From: Arabidopsis thaliana
Taxonomy: Eukaryota > Streptophyta > Magnoliopsida > Brassicales > Brassicaceae
Length of the DNA stretch: 64,000 bases
Assembly: GCF_000001735.4 (NCBI RefSeq)
Contig: NC_003076.8
Span: 24,617,835 to 24,681,834, forward strand
Direction: 5' to 3'
The notes below the pieces were generated by a model. It did no database searches, was not told where the DNA came from, and saw nothing but the letters and a program-made list of their open reading frames with translations. The position numbers and the translations under genes were made by a program. The stretch's first letter is position 1. Each line of letters opens with the position of its first letter. Shown here one piece after another: positions 45,330 to 57,448 of the stretch.

Positions 45330-48300
45330 TATGTAATGATTTTTATATTATTTATATATTTTTTTGCTAAAATTTAATTGTGGGTTGGGTGTTAGAGAAG
45401 AGAATGGAGATAGGCCAACCGATTTTGCCTGAAGATGAGGAGTTGTTTAGACAAACTAATCAAATTAAAACTCTTCTTTTTCTTTGTGAAGCAAAGTTTT
45501 TTGCATGGAATAGAATCTTTCGTGTGAGTAAAATAATACATAACACCTCCTTGTTAGGTTTTATTGGGTATAATATAGATTTGCTTCGTAGGTAATGTTG
45601 TTAGGATAAATGAATTTCCTTTTCGTGATTTAATTTTTATACATATATTCTAGAAAAGTCTTTTACTTGTGTGATATGCTTAGTGATTTAATTGGTTTTG
45701 GATGCTTACTATACACTCCATTGTATATATATATATGTGTGTTTGTGTATATATATATATATTAAATTGTGACAGAGTGAGTCATGTATTAGTATTCAAT
45801 TGAAAGCTTAATAATGATAGGTTTGAGGAAACTGGAGGCTTAGCTTTCAAGAAATTGAATAATGATAAGAGCTCAAAAGAGTAAAGTTTTTAATAACCAA
45901 ATTTATATTGGTAAAAATGGTACTCTTGTTATGCTTTTGATCATAATGTAAACAACAAAAATGATTTTTGAGTGAGAAAATTCCAAACTCTATTAACTTT
46001 TCTTGAGGCGACTTGATCATATATATGCTTACCAAACCTACTAAGTTTAGCTTTAATGAAAAATAAGAATGTTTAAAAAAAAACTCTATCCTAGAACACT
46101 TGAATACTTATTAATTACCAATTGTGTTCTTGTACCAATACAATAATATGTTAACCAAGTTAATAATTTATTTTAAAATAATCAAGAGAAAATGGAAATT
46201 AGATAGAAGAAATCATCAAACTTTGTCCAACCTGTGGCATGCATTTGGTGTGCAGTCTTATTGACTTGGACTTGGTGGTTAGGGAGTTCTCCATTTCCTT
46301 GTTTGAAATTTCTGATTTTCTTATATATAGAAATATATCCACTCGCAATAATATACTTTAATTAATGGCATATGGTAATAGTTTAAGCGTGAACCATTAT
46401 TATTGAGTTTCCATTAGACGAACAAAATCAACGAGAAAATACACCTGGAAATTTGCAATTTTATTTTCATATCTATTTTTAGTTGAATGGTTTAACGTTT
46501 ACCAGGTAACACATCTTCTTGTTTTATATAAATCTACATATAGTCCATGGAGAAATAAATCTAGAAAAAGCTTGCTAAAATCTTAAATGGAATAATCTTA
46601 ATAGTTATAGGTATAAAGTCTACTTGTAATTAGGTATTAGTCTACTAATAATTGGAGTTATAACCATTTTATAAAGTGAGCTATAATGTTTGATTCTAAG
46701 CTACTCCAACAAAAAGGAACTCGACCGTACATATGTGTAAAAGCAAGAACATAGACTCAAAACATTTTTTATATGTGATATCTACTGAAGGTCTCTTACG
46801 AATATTCATTCTATTTTCTTTAGTTTATACAAAGATTATGTAATGTTAGAGAAAAGTATATGTCCATCAATAATAATTGATATTTTGGCGTCGACCATGA
46901 CTGTTGAACGTCTATTTTTGGTTATTTGCTGAAATGTTGATGTGTTTTTTTTTGTTTGTTTATTATGACATTGTATTATCACAGTTTTAATTTTTAAATT
47001 ATATTCTGATCAATTTTATAATTTAGTAACATCAATAGACGCAATAATGTATTTCTACAAAATGAGTATATATTTTCTTTTATTGATGTTAGAATTTTTA
47101 AAAATAAGGATGGTAGAATCCAACAGAAAAGGTTGTAGTGTTGGTGCTTAGTACAACCGAACATCTAACAAACTAACAACACTATGGTTAAGGTAAATTA
47201 CCAAAATTAATCCTTCTTGTTGCCATGCCTCTTTCTTACACGACTTTCATTTAAGTGTTCTATTAATATTTGTTTTTTTGAGAAAAAGTGTTTATTAGTT
47301 ATTCCATCTGTTTCTTAATAAATAATGTTTTTGGAAATTTTTGTTTAAAATTAAGTGATTTCTCATTTTTTTTTTAACATAAAGTTTATTAATTTTGATG
47401 TTAGTTGACCATTTGTGTTCTGAATTTTGTTTTATCATAAAAAACATATATATAATTTCCTTAATAATCAACTAATTTGATATACAACACCCATAATGAC
47501 CTAGTTTATTTATTTTCATCAACAATATACATATTCTGAATTTGAGTGACAACACGACTTTAACACAAACAATGTCGGATATCATGATCTCATATAGTTA
47601 CTTTTTAGTTGATCAATAAATATTGGTCACATTTTTTTGTAGAAAGTCAAAATCGAAAGGATGAATATGGATCCTATAAATTCTGTTTTTGCAATAAAGG
47701 AAATACTTCCAAACTCTGGTATGGTGCAATTAGAAGGACCTCCAAAAACTAGAATGGACAATATGCTACAACCAAATCTAAAGTCAACATTCCTCACATC
47801 ACAACTTTGTTATACTTTTTTTGGTTCTTCTTTTATTAACTACAAAATTTGAATTACATGCCACAGGTTAAACTTATGAATTATGATGTAGACAATTATA
47901 ACGAGAAACTTACAAATTATATTTCATGTTATTTAAATCTACATTCACAACGATAATTAACAAAACATTTAATGTACAATTAGATATCGATTAAATACTA
48001 AATCTCTCTCTATATATATTTTATACCATCACCATCATCATTATTATTACCACATATAATTTGAATAACGAAGAACCAATCAATCATTGTTTATATGTGA
48101 TTTTGGATGGTGTTGTTTTATCAACCGATCCAGAGTATTGTGACATGTAATCTACCTAATCAATTATACATTTGAGTATGTACTGGTAAATGAAATCACA
48201 AGTCGCAACTTTATACTTATATACATGTAACTCTCTATAGCATAATTAGAATACACAACAAAATAGAAAAGTATAACCATTAATAAAGCAAAACCGTTAT

Positions 48301-49447
48301 TTGTTTCACTCATTGACCTAGAATATATTTCCTTGATGTATATAACCGTATCAAAGACTCTATAACCGAATCTTGATAGAGATTATAAAACAAAGTTACC
48401 TCTAATGATTGACTATATATAATTAGTCTTTGTCAACACGAGTACTTATTTATATAACTAGAATGGTTAAAATTGTTAAAAATCACGTGCAACTACGGCT
48501 GGATTATTTACTTCTGATCTGTAAAGCAGTGGGATCGATCCAAAATAAAACTATATTGCAGATGGTTTAGTGTATAAATTAAATCTTAGAGTTTATCCAA
48601 AGTTAAGTTGACTTAGAAACATACAATAAGACGAACAAGTAGTAGTTCAATAGAGCAATATTTAAAATAATTATCGAATTATAAGAGACAGACAAACAGT
48701 ACTTTACAAAAACAATACTACATGGTTGGTGCATATATATTAAATATGATTTATATACCCATTTTAATAATGATTTATGATGAATACACATATACCATCC
48801 GATCCTTTCTACATTTTTTAAATATAGACAACTCTCGTTTGCTTGAATTATGTGTAGTGAAAACTTTTTTTTTTTTTTTTTTTTTTTCATAATGAAAACA
48901 ATTTTGTTTACTAGAAATAATAAACTTATTTACCCATTACCGCTTCATAATAAGTTAATAACCATGTTTCCATCTTACATTTTTCAAATTTAATGATGTT
49001 TAAGTTAGGAGTAACTAACTTCATAATGTTAGGAATCTATATCTATTCAAAATCCCATTAAAAAGGAAGAACAACAGTTAGAATCTCGAATTTCTTTCTT
49101 AAAAGAAAATATATATGGAAAAAGGTTTTTCAAGGTTAAAGAATTTGTTGGCCCAAAAGTTAAAGAATCACCATCTAGGCTTTTAGCCTACAAATTTGGA
49201 CAGATCATAGCACAGAGAATGATTTCTCTAACATGGATCGGCCAGGCCTTAATACTAAGCCAATGTGCACAATAAGACAAGTCATAAAATGTTATTCAGA
49301 TACATGAATATGTTTGTCTTCGTTGGATCAAAAACCTATACCCTAATATGGGCTCATATTATAATATTTCAATAGACTATCGCCCAAAGGCCCAAACTTA
49401 TGGTGTAAAATAGTTTTATAATCAAATCCATTTCAACTATCAAAATT
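45330..49447. other. 4.1-kb gene-poor AT-rich spacer
   Basis: No protein-coding gene recognised. Short ORFs (for example 45380-45595 and 47661-47852) lack homology cues and codon structure. Simple repeats include AT/GT at about 45725-45765. A TTCCATCTGTTTCTTAATAA stretch near 47302 resembles a degenerate terminus of small MITE-type elements. A long T-run lies at 48866-48888. Confidence 0.55.
48866..48888. repeat. Poly-T run
   Basis: More than 20 consecutive T residues in the gene-poor spacer. Could be the (minus-strand) tail of an old retroposed copy, but no body was recognised. Confidence 0.8.
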
Positions 49448-49519
49448 GCCGTCTTAGCTCAGTGGTAGAGCGCGTGGCTTTTAACCACGTGGCCGTGGGT
49501 TCGATCCCCACAGACGGCG
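49448..49519 (+). tRNA. tRNA-Lys (anticodon UUU)
   Basis: A 72-nt cloverleaf. The acceptor stem GCCGTCT pairs with AGACGGC, with discriminator G. The D arm contains AGCTCAGTGGTAGAGC, which includes the internal A box. The anticodon stem CGTGG/CCACG carries the loop CTTTTAA, so the anticodon is TTT. The T arm GTGGG TTCGATC CCCAC includes the B box. There is no intron and CCA is not encoded. A T-run starting about 15 nt downstream (about 49533) serves as the Pol III terminator. Confidence 0.98.
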
Positions 49520-50138
49520 TCGCTTTGAGGTCATTTTTTTTTTAAGAAGTCATGTATATTTTTATTGTTAAAACCTACAAGTATAATAATAATTGAGATT
49601 ATAACTAAAATGAAATATCTGGGTGTTTCTGTAATAGTATTACCCAATCTCAAACTGAAAATGAGCTAAACATGGCTGTCACTAATTTAGAACAAAAATG
49701 AACATTTCTAAACACTGAAAAAACTATAGTTATCGTTAATGGAGGATAAGAGTTTGAAATCTTTAACTGCCCACCAATTTAGTACCTCACTGTCTTTATT
49801 TTTCTAATTTGTAACAAGTAAACTCAAAGAAACCTATCCACAAAATTAATTAAGCTTTTGACTAAAAAAAATCAATTCTCATCTTCCAAAGAAAACAAAA
49901 AATATTTCTTACACTTTTGCACGTTGCTCCCTTTAACGTGCTTCCAACAAAACAATTCTCAAACATTAATAAATTAAAAGATCAATAAAACAAATATCGT
50001 TAAATCGTATAACCGGCCGCAAGTTTTTAAGTAGTTTTTGTTCAAAACTTTAAAAACCATTCGTTTTTGATTATGCTAAACCTCTAATTCTCTCCTTCCT
50101 CCTCCACCACCACCACCTTCAAAACCTCGCCGGATATT
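49520..50138. other. ERULUS promoter and leader
   Basis: About 600 bp between the tRNA and the receptor kinase ATG. AT-rich. The last 50 bp is CT- and CCACCA-rich leader. No gene seen. Confidence 0.5.
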
Positions 50139-52667
50139 ATGGGAGGAGATTTTCGTCATTTCTCCTCCCACGTTTCTCTCCTCCTCCTCTTCCTTCTCAT
50201 CGTCAAATCCAGTTCTTCATTCACTCCAGCTGATAACTACCTCATCGATTGTGGCTCCTCCGACGAAACAAAACTCTCCGACGGTCGTAATTTCAAATCC
50301 GATCAACAATCCGTCGCGTTTCTTCAAACAGATGAAGACATCAAAACCTCCGTCGACTCAATTCCGATCACCGACTCTAATGCCAGTACCCTTCCCTTAT
50401 ACTTAACCGCTAGAATCTTCGCCGGAAAATCAACTTACTCCTTCTACATTTCACGACCTGGTCGTCACTGGATCCGTCTCCATTTTTATCCTCTCAATCA
50501 TCCTCTCTACAATCTAACAAACTCCGTCTTCTCCGTCACCACCGACACCACCGTCCTCTTACACGATTTCTCCGCCGGAGATACTTCTTCTATCGTCTTC
50601 AAAGAATATCTAATCTACGCCGCAGAGAAACTCTCTCTTTATTTCAAACCACATAAAGGCTCCACCGCTTTTATCAACGCCGTTGAAATCGTCTCTGTTC
50701 CGGACGAGCTTGTTCCGGACTCTGCTTCCTCTGTTCCTCAAGCTCCTGATTTCAAAGGCTTAAGTAGCTTCTCTCTTGAGATCCTTCATCGGATAAATAT
50801 CGGAGGAGATTTGATTTCTCCGAAGATAGATCCTCTCTCACGCACTTGGCTCTCTGATAAACCTTACAATACGTTCCCTGAAGGTTCGAGAAATGTCACT
50901 GTTGATCCTAGTACGATTACTTATCCAGACGGTGGAGCTACGGCGTTGATCGCTCCTAATCCGGTTTACGCCACCGCGGAGGAAATGGCCGATGCACAAA
51001 CCTCGCAACCTAATTTCAATCTCTCATGGAGAATGAGTGTTGATTTTGGTCATGATTACTTCATTAGGTTACATTTTTGTGACATTGTAAGCAAATCGCT
51101 TAACGACCTTATCTTCAATGTTTTCATCAACAAGCTCTCTGCAATCTCTGCACTTGACCTCTCCTCACTAACCAGCGCTTTAGGTACAGCGTATTACGCG
51201 GATTTCGTGCTTAATGCGTCTACGATCACCAATGGTTCGATCTTGGTTCAGGTTGGTCCGACTCCGAATCTTCAGTCGGGTAAACCGAATGCGATACTTA
51301 ACGGTTTAGAGATCATGAAGCTGAACAATGCTGCTGGGAGTTTAGATGGACTTTTTGGAGTTGATGGGAAATACAAAGGACCGATCGGTGGTATGTCATC
51401 TAAGAAGCTTGCTATTGCGGGTATTGGGTTTGTGATGGCGCTAACCGCTTTCTTAGGGGTTGTCGTGTTGCTTGTTAGATGGCAGAGACGTCCTAAAGAC
51501 TGGCAAAAACAGAATAGTTTCTCGTCATGGTTGCTTCCTTTACACGCAAGTCACTCGAGTTACATCTCGAGCAAAGGCGGGTCAACGTCGAGGCGGATGA
51601 GTATTTTCGGGTCAAAGAAGAGTAAGAGCAATGGATTCTCTAGCTTCTTCTCAAACCAGGGATTAGGTCGGTACTTTCCCTTTACCGAACTACAGACCGC
51701 GACACAAAATTTTGACGAGAATGCTGTGTGTGGAGTCGGAGGATTCGGAAAAGTCTACATAGGAGAAATTGATGGTGGGACGCAGGTCGCGATCAAAAGA
51801 GGGAGTCAGAGTTCGGAGCAAGGAATCAACGAGTTTCAAACAGAGATTCAGATGTTGTCCAAACTCAGACATAGACATTTGGTTTCTCTAATCGGATTTT
51901 GCGATGAAAACAAAGAGATGATTCTCGTCTACGAATACATGTCAAACGGTCCTCTGCGTGACCATCTCTACGGCTCCAAAGAAAATGACCCTAACCCTAT
52001 TCCTACCTTGTCCTGGAAGCAACGTCTAGAGATCTGCATTGGATCAGCGCGTGGACTCCACTATCTCCACACGGGTGCAGCGCAGGGGATCATCCACCGC
52101 GACGTCAAGACCACCAACATCCTCTTGGACGAGAACCTAGTCGCTAAAGTTTCTGATTTTGGACTTTCAAAAGATGCGCCTATGGATGAAGGGCATGTAA
52201 GTACCGCGGTAAAGGGTAGTTTCGGGTATTTAGACCCCGAATACTTCCGCAGACAACAACTCACTGATAAATCCGATGTTTACTCATTCGGTGTGGTGTT
52301 ATTCGAGGTTCTTTGCGCGAGGCCAGTGATAAACCCACAGTTACCTAGAGAACAAGTTAACTTAGCAGAATATGCTATGAATTTGCATAGAAAAGGTATG
52401 TTGGAGAAAATCATCGACCCGAAAATCGTGGGAACGATTAGTAAAGGATCGTTAAGGAAATTCGTGGAGGCTGCAGAAAAATGTTTGGCAGAGTACGGTG
52501 TTGATCGACCGGGAATGGGAGATGTGTTGTGGAATCTTGAATATGCTTTGCAGCTTCAAGAAGCATCGGCTCAAGTTGATTTATCGGAGGATAAGACTAC
52601 AATGAATATTGAAATGGACCTTATTCCCGGCGAGGAAATGCAATCTCCGTCGCATTCAATACCGTGA
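50139..52667 (+). CDS. ERU: ERULUS/CAP1, CrRLK1L receptor-like kinase
   Basis: A single exon of 842 residues, typical of the Catharanthus roseus RLK1-like family. Signal peptide is about 1-27 (LLLLFLLIVKSSSSF). The malectin-like ectodomain (about 30-400) has two tandem malectin folds with YLIDCGSSDETKL and FNLSWRMSVDFGHDYFIRLHF. A membrane helix follows at about 425-445 (GFVMALTAFLGVVVLLV). The Ser/Thr kinase spans about 520-795, with the Gly-rich loop GVGGFGKVYIG, the VAIKRG lysine (about residue 552), HRDVKTTNILLD, DFGLS and GSFGYLDPEY. All catalytic residues are present. CrRLK1L receptors sense wall state and RALF peptides. This member (recalled At5g61350) controls root-hair growth and cytosolic calcium oscillations. 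Confidence 0.97.
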   Translation: MGGDFRHFSSHVSLLLLFLLIVKSSSSFTPADNYLIDCGSSDETKLSDGRNFKSDQQSVAFLQTDEDIKTSVDSIPITDSNASTLPLYLTARIFAGKSTYSFYISRPGRHWIRLHFYPLNHPLYNLTNSVFSVTTDTTVLLHDFSAGDTSSIVFKEYLIYAAEKLSLYFKPHKGSTAFINAVEIVSVPDELVPDSASSVPQAPDFKGLSSFSLEILHRINIGGDLISPKIDPLSRTWLSDKPYNTFPEGSRNVTVDPSTITYPDGGATALIAPNPVYATAEEMADAQTSQPNFNLSWRMSVDFGHDYFIRLHFCDIVSKSLNDLIFNVFINKLSAISALDLSSLTSALGTAYYADFVLNASTITNGSILVQVGPTPNLQSGKPNAILNGLEIMKLNNAAGSLDGLFGVDGKYKGPIGGMSSKKLAIAGIGFVMALTAFLGVVVLLVRWQRRPKDWQKQNSFSSWLLPLHASHSSYISSKGGSTSRRMSIFGSKKSKSNGFSSFFSNQGLGRYFPFTELQTATQNFDENAVCGVGGFGKVYIGEIDGGTQVAIKRGSQSSEQGINEFQTEIQMLSKLRHRHLVSLIGFCDENKEMILVYEYMSNGPLRDHLYGSKENDPNPIPTLSWKQRLEICIGSARGLHYLHTGAAQGIIHRDVKTTNILLDENLVAKVSDFGLSKDAPMDEGHVSTAVKGSFGYLDPEYFRRQQLTDKSDVYSFGVVLFEVLCARPVINPQLPREQVNLAEYAMNLHRKGMLEKIIDPKIVGTISKGSLRKFVEAAEKCLAEYGVDRPGMGDVLWNLEYALQLQEASAQVDLSEDKTTMNIEMDLIPGEEMQSPSHSIP

Positions 52668-53216
52668 CGATGACGGTTTCCGATGTGAAACTTCGTTTGG
52701 ATTTTTTTTTTTTAACATGTAGGATTTAAGAAAGCCTTTTGGTTTTTATTTTCTTTTTTTCTTTCTTAAATGTAGTTTCAGTTTATTTATTTCCGGAAAT
52801 GAGATTTTTAAAATTTACTTGTGTGATCTTTTTTAAAAGACATTGGGTTGTCTTGTAGATTATGTTGTGTATACTTTGTTTGATGTTAATGAATTTTCCC
52901 TTTCTTTCACCAAAATTACATTTGTATATGAAATTGGGACGAAGAGTTGCTGGAAGCTAGTTTTTGCAATGAACCATCTCAAATTTCTAGGATATATACA
53001 ATATGGTTTTTACTAATGGTATGTGACGTAAATAAGATTTAATTTGTAATTGTTTTGGCAAATAAATTGGGTGGATTTGTGAAGAAAATAGTAAAAGAAA
53101 GGAACGAATCTACATGATAAAGCATCTATGGTGCCGATATTTGAAACTTGGAGTTTCAGGTAGTCTCCATCGTTCCTTTGTCAGGAACAAACCAACGACT
53201 CAAAATTTAACCAGAG
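52668..53216. other. Spacer after ERULUS
   Basis: The first 250 bp is the ERULUS 3' region with T-rich signals. The rest is promoter of the small gene downstream. No gene recognised. Confidence 0.5.
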
Positions 53217-53963
53217 ATGGTGGAAGGTGAAGAACAGAGGAGGATCACACACTTGGATCTGAGAAACGAGCCCCAGTTTCCAATGGTTTTCGTTAGAGAA
53301 TCGACTTGTTTCGCTAAGGACGATCTCGCTATCTTCCCGCCGATCAACCACGAGAATCTCTACGTCAACGGACTCGAATCTCCGTCGGTATCATCCTCTT
53401 CTTCATCTTCCTCGTCGAGACTCTCAGATTCGTCCTTCTCTCCGTCCGATTCAGACGAACAATTTCAATTTAGCCGGAAATCGCATTCTCAGCCATCGGA
53501 AGATGTCGGGAAATCTCCGTGGAAATCCGTAATTGAGATTGATATTATCCAAGGTTGGTGGAAGATTCTTCTCGCTCGAGTAATGTCAAATTTCCAGAAT
53601 TTGGTTACCTGCTTCTCCAGAAATAGTCTCTGTTCCTTCTCAAAGACTCTCCGGTCATTTTATTCGGTTATGGTCATATTCCTTTGGTGGTGGAAGCGTA
53701 ACCGAACTCGCCGACGACTTGAAAAAGGTGAAATCATCGCTGCTCATCTCAGAGATACAATCAAAGAGAGAGACGAGGTTTGTATTCTCATTCTTGCTCT
53801 GTTTTTTTTATAATTCCTACCAAGTGTTCGACGAAATGTCAATGAAACACCTATTGTTACTAACAAGTTTCTTATTTGTGTGTTTCTGCAGAGAATAGCT
53901 CAACTCTTGCATCAGATTACTCAGATGAACGAGTTACTTGTAAAAATAACACATTCCAATTGA
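53217..53963 (+). CDS. Small plant protein of unknown function
   Basis: Two exons, 53217-53777 and 53892-53963 (TGA), give 210 residues. The N-terminus is acidic and polar. A poly-Ser tract (SSSSSSSSS near residues 60-70) follows, then PSDSDEQFQFSRKS. The C-terminal half is Trp/Phe-rich and basic (IIQGWWKILLARVMSNFQNL, FLWWWKRNRTRRRLEKGE), possibly a membrane-associated or amphipathic helical stretch. The second exon adds an amphipathic helix RIAQLLHQITQMNELL. I recognise no domain. I recall the locus as At5g61360. The gene is convergent with the PPR gene. Confidence 0.75.
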
Positions 53964-54173
53964 TCACAATATTCTTGTCTCTTGTTTTGTATTCTTCAGA
54001 ACCCATATTTTTCGTAATAAGAATCAATGGGACAAAGAGAACAACAAAAGAATCTCATGTCCTTTGCTTCTGCATTACTACTAATACATAAAAAGCAGAA
54101 CATCTTACTTGAGTTTCTTGTGATACATTGCCTGCTATATCAGATGTTCTTAACAATGGGTAGAAGAAATCAA

Positions 54174-55637
54174 TCAATGTTGCAGATTCTTCTTCTTTGT
54201 CTTGCTCCTGCGTTTCGGTTTTAGTTTCAGTTTTGGCTTTGTTTTGTTCATTCTAGCGTGAATCTTCAAGTTAAGAGCACGACGATCCACCATTGCAGCT
54301 TCTTCTTTCATCTTCATAGGTTTGAAAACCTCTGTGACAGATGGATCAAGCAAACTAATGGAGCAACTAAGTGTAACATCAATTGACAATGCCTCTTCCC
54401 AAAGCTCTCTTCCTTTCTCAAAGTTTCCTCCTTTACATAGTTTTGGTATGAGCAGATCATAAACCTGACCATAACCACCCACTGAGCTTCTCTTCATCTT
54501 CTCAAACAATTGAAGAGCAAAGTTAACCCGCTCGACCCCACAAAGAACCCCGATCAGATCATAATAGAATTTGCGTTCGGGTCTAAATCCTCTCTCGATC
54601 ATCTCATCCACAATTTGGTTGCCTTTACCAAACCTTCCTGTCAAATACAGGACCCTCACAACGAAGTAATAGCTCCCTGTATCCGGATCACATCCCGATC
54701 TTTTCATCTGTTCTAAAATCTGGCAGGACTCTCTCACCCTCCTAGTCCTTCCCAAACAAGAGAGCAAAATGTTGTAACTCATAGACGTAGGTTGGATTTT
54801 GTAAGACCTCATCTCCAACATAATATTCAAAGCTTCAGGAACAAGCCCAGACGGGTTTCGATTCACGTTTCTTTCGCAAAGGCAGGTCAGCAACGAGTTG
54901 AAACAGAACAAATCCGGTGTAATCCCTGCTGATTTCATATCTTGTATAACTCTTCTTGCTTCCTTCACGTTTCTTTGTACCGACCACCCGAATAAAAGAC
55001 TTCTATACACAGACAATTCATTCCCGGATATTACATCCTTGTGATGATGCATAACTCCCAATGCTCTCTTCACATGTCCTCTGGAACAAAGAGCGCTTAT
55101 AATAGCCGTCACAGTGAAACCATCTTGTGGGCAAGAAAATTTGTCCAAGATCTTGAAGATACCTATTGCATCTTCTTCCTTACCAACCTTAACCAGAGTT
55201 TCAGCGACAATGCTAAACGTTTGCTTGTCCATCGCCCGATTCTCCTTCCTGAGATCTGATAAGAGTATCTGCATAGCTGTGTGATCCTTCTTCTCAGCCA
55301 AAACTCTTAGGACATAGTTGAATTCCTTGTCGTGTAAACTAGATCCCAAGCTTTTACACGACCAGGAGAAAAACCTCAACAGCCTTCTCGGTGAAGTCTC
55401 GTTCTTGCAAGACTCAATCACTTGGGTAACAAGGTTTGATGATGGAGAAACAGAAACCTGGTTCAAGTTTTCTTCAAGGTCATCTAGACCACCAACTGGA
55501 GAAGAAACTATCCGAATAACTTCATGCAACGCCGTTTCCGATCGGTCAACTAAATGGTGAGAGCAAAAGTAACGTGTCAGTTTTGCAGTACTCGTTAGAT
55601 ACGTAAACCTGTTTAATCTGACTGTGGTGGACATCAT
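54174..55637 (-). CDS. P-class pentatricopeptide-repeat (PPR) protein
   Basis: A single exon of 487 residues from ATG 55637 (a second ATG follows at 55634). The first 25 residues are rich in Arg, Ser and Thr and lack acids, resembling a mitochondrial presequence. About eight 35-residue P-type PPR motifs follow from residue about 150, for example MKSAGITPDLFCFNSLLTCL, MRSYKIQPTSMSYNILLSCL and MKRSGCDPDTGSYYFVVRVL, with DPDT/TPDL ends. There are no E or DYW domains, so it is not an editing enzyme by this architecture. The C-terminus is very basic (KPKLKLKPKRRSKTKKK). P-class PPR proteins stabilise, splice or process organelle RNAs. Recalled as At5g61370; target unknown. Confidence 0.92.
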   Translation of the reverse strand: MMSTTVRLNRFTYLTSTAKLTRYFCSHHLVDRSETALHEVIRIVSSPVGGLDDLEENLNQVSVSPSSNLVTQVIESCKNETSPRRLLRFFSWSCKSLGSSLHDKEFNYVLRVLAEKKDHTAMQILLSDLRKENRAMDKQTFSIVAETLVKVGKEEDAIGIFKILDKFSCPQDGFTVTAIISALCSRGHVKRALGVMHHHKDVISGNELSVYRSLLFGWSVQRNVKEARRVIQDMKSAGITPDLFCFNSLLTCLCERNVNRNPSGLVPEALNIMLEMRSYKIQPTSMSYNILLSCLGRTRRVRESCQILEQMKRSGCDPDTGSYYFVVRVLYLTGRFGKGNQIVDEMIERGFRPERKFYYDLIGVLCGVERVNFALQLFEKMKRSSVGGYGQVYDLLIPKLCKGGNFEKGRELWEEALSIDVTLSCSISLLDPSVTEVFKPMKMKEEAAMVDRRALNLKIHARMNKTKPKLKLKPKRRSKTKKKNLQH

Positions 55638-56977
55638 CTTCTCTGAGGAATTTCATCAAACACTTGATATGCGTATGCTTCTTAAAAGCCGCCAAATATA
55701 AACCATAGAAGGGACTCTCTCCTGACTTACATGTTTCTCAGAGTATTTACAACTTCGTTGTAAATTCTTTCAGCAACATGAAATTCAGATTTCTATTAAA
55801 AGACCTAAATTTGCAGATTTCATGAGATCGCTCGGCTCAACAACAATATATATTCATTTGTTGGAAACATTGCCCGCGTGTCTGAAAAGGGCATTTTAGT
55901 CTTTTACATTCCATCACGCTTCAAATTCAGAACCGGATAAAACCGATAATCGTGAGATACGATGGTTATAACTTATAAGTCACTAACCGGAATGATTACT
56001 CTCGAAGGCCGCCGATGCATATTGGAAAATCGAACTCCCGATAAAATAGTTCTGAAATTACACGAATAATTAACATCATAAAGTCATAAACAAGTTATTG
56101 GTCAATGGTCGATGGCAAAACGTAATAAAAGTTGGACCGGGACAAAACGTGTCTTACGGTGGATGAAGTTGAGAATATATCATGCATTATTGGTCCACTT
56201 GTACTAACGATATTCGCAGCTACTAATATGAGCCAATCGGTAATACGAAATATTTTAGCTTGTCGACTACTTACTTTCTATATAAAAGTTTAGCCTACTA
56301 ATTATCTCTTTTTATGATTATGACAACTTGATTATTTGTTTCCCAACCACTGATGATGAGATTAACCATCTTTTTTGCTAAGAAGGTAAATATTTCATCT
56401 TGCTAATGTCCTGTTTACAAGACAATTTGCACACATACACTTATAACATTAGAAAAAAACACTTGAAACTTTGTTACAACATATCATTTAGCTTGATTTT
56501 TCAATCACTTTAAGAAGTTAATGAATCATAATGCCTAAATAAGTCCTCTATAACAACCATGAAAGGAGTGTTATATCTATAACCCTGTGCTTTTAGAAAG
56601 AATCATAATTTTTAGGAGTCTTTTGTGATGAGAAATTGAGATGTAATAAAAGTAAAATTTTCTATATCTGTATCTTTCGTTTTTTATTTTTATTTTGTTT
56701 GTATCTTTAATTCTTCAGTACCTAAAGATAACAGAAAAATAAAATTCTGATAATAGATTTTCTTGTTGTTATAAATATATTTTAATAAACGAAACGAAGC
56801 CGAATCCTAAAATTTGGTTTCTGATGGTTTGGTCTGATCTGGTCATATATTTTAAAAGAATTTGCAATTTTTTCTTTCTGTCGACCTTTTGATATGTTTG
56901 TTGATTTTGATATGGAGATGCATCTTCTTATCTTGTATCTTACCACAATAATATCAAAAACAAAAATAAATATCATG

Positions 56978-56986
56978 AGATATTTT
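56978..56986 (-). promoter_or_regulatory. Evening element in the TOC1 promoter
   Basis: AGATATTTT on the plus strand is the reverse complement of the evening element AAAATATCT, about 720 bp before the TOC1 ATG and about 300 bp before the presumed transcript start. CCA1 and LHY bind this site in the TOC1 promoter and repress it in the morning (established for Arabidopsis TOC1). Confidence 0.85.
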
Positions 56987-56992
56987 CTCCAA

Positions 56993-57079
56993 GATGACGT
57001 GGCCTTTTCTCTATCTCAACCAAACTATCCAACACAACCTTTTTTTTTATGGCCTGCACTTTTTATTGTCCACGTCATC
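56993..57079. promoter_or_regulatory. Inverted pair of TGACGTGG (bZIP/G-box-like) sites
   Basis: GATGACGTGG at 56993-57002 and its exact reverse complement CCACGTCATC at 57070-57079 form a 10-bp inverted pair, 77 bp start to start. The first begins 7 bp from the evening element. The ACGT-containing core matches bZIP TGACGTGG and C-box/G-box hybrids. Confidence 0.7.
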
Positions 57080-57448
57080 TCCTTGGCCTAAAATATCCCA
57101 AGTCCCACCATTAAGCTACACAACAACGCGTAAGAAAAAGACTTAATCTCCACCGTCCAATTCTATCCTCTTTCAACGGTCTCTGATTTACCATCTCTCT
57201 CTCTCTTTTTCGCGTCTCATAATTTGACCATTGATTGACAAAACAAAACAATGAGTCTTCTTTCTCTTCTCACTCTTCTTGTCGGAAATTCACCTTCTCT
57301 CTCTCTCCTCCTCATCTCACCGCCGGCGTTACGCCGGATCTCCGGTGACTTTTGTTGAGCTTTTTTGTTGATTCATGATTCGATATAGAGAAAAAAGAAT
57401 TTCCTATTTCAGCTCTTTGTTCTTAGATTTATCTTTTTGTTTGTTCTT

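Noticed and set aside
47661..47852. Small ORF in the gene-poor spacer
   Set aside because: No homology cues, AT-driven composition, no recognisable splice or promoter context.
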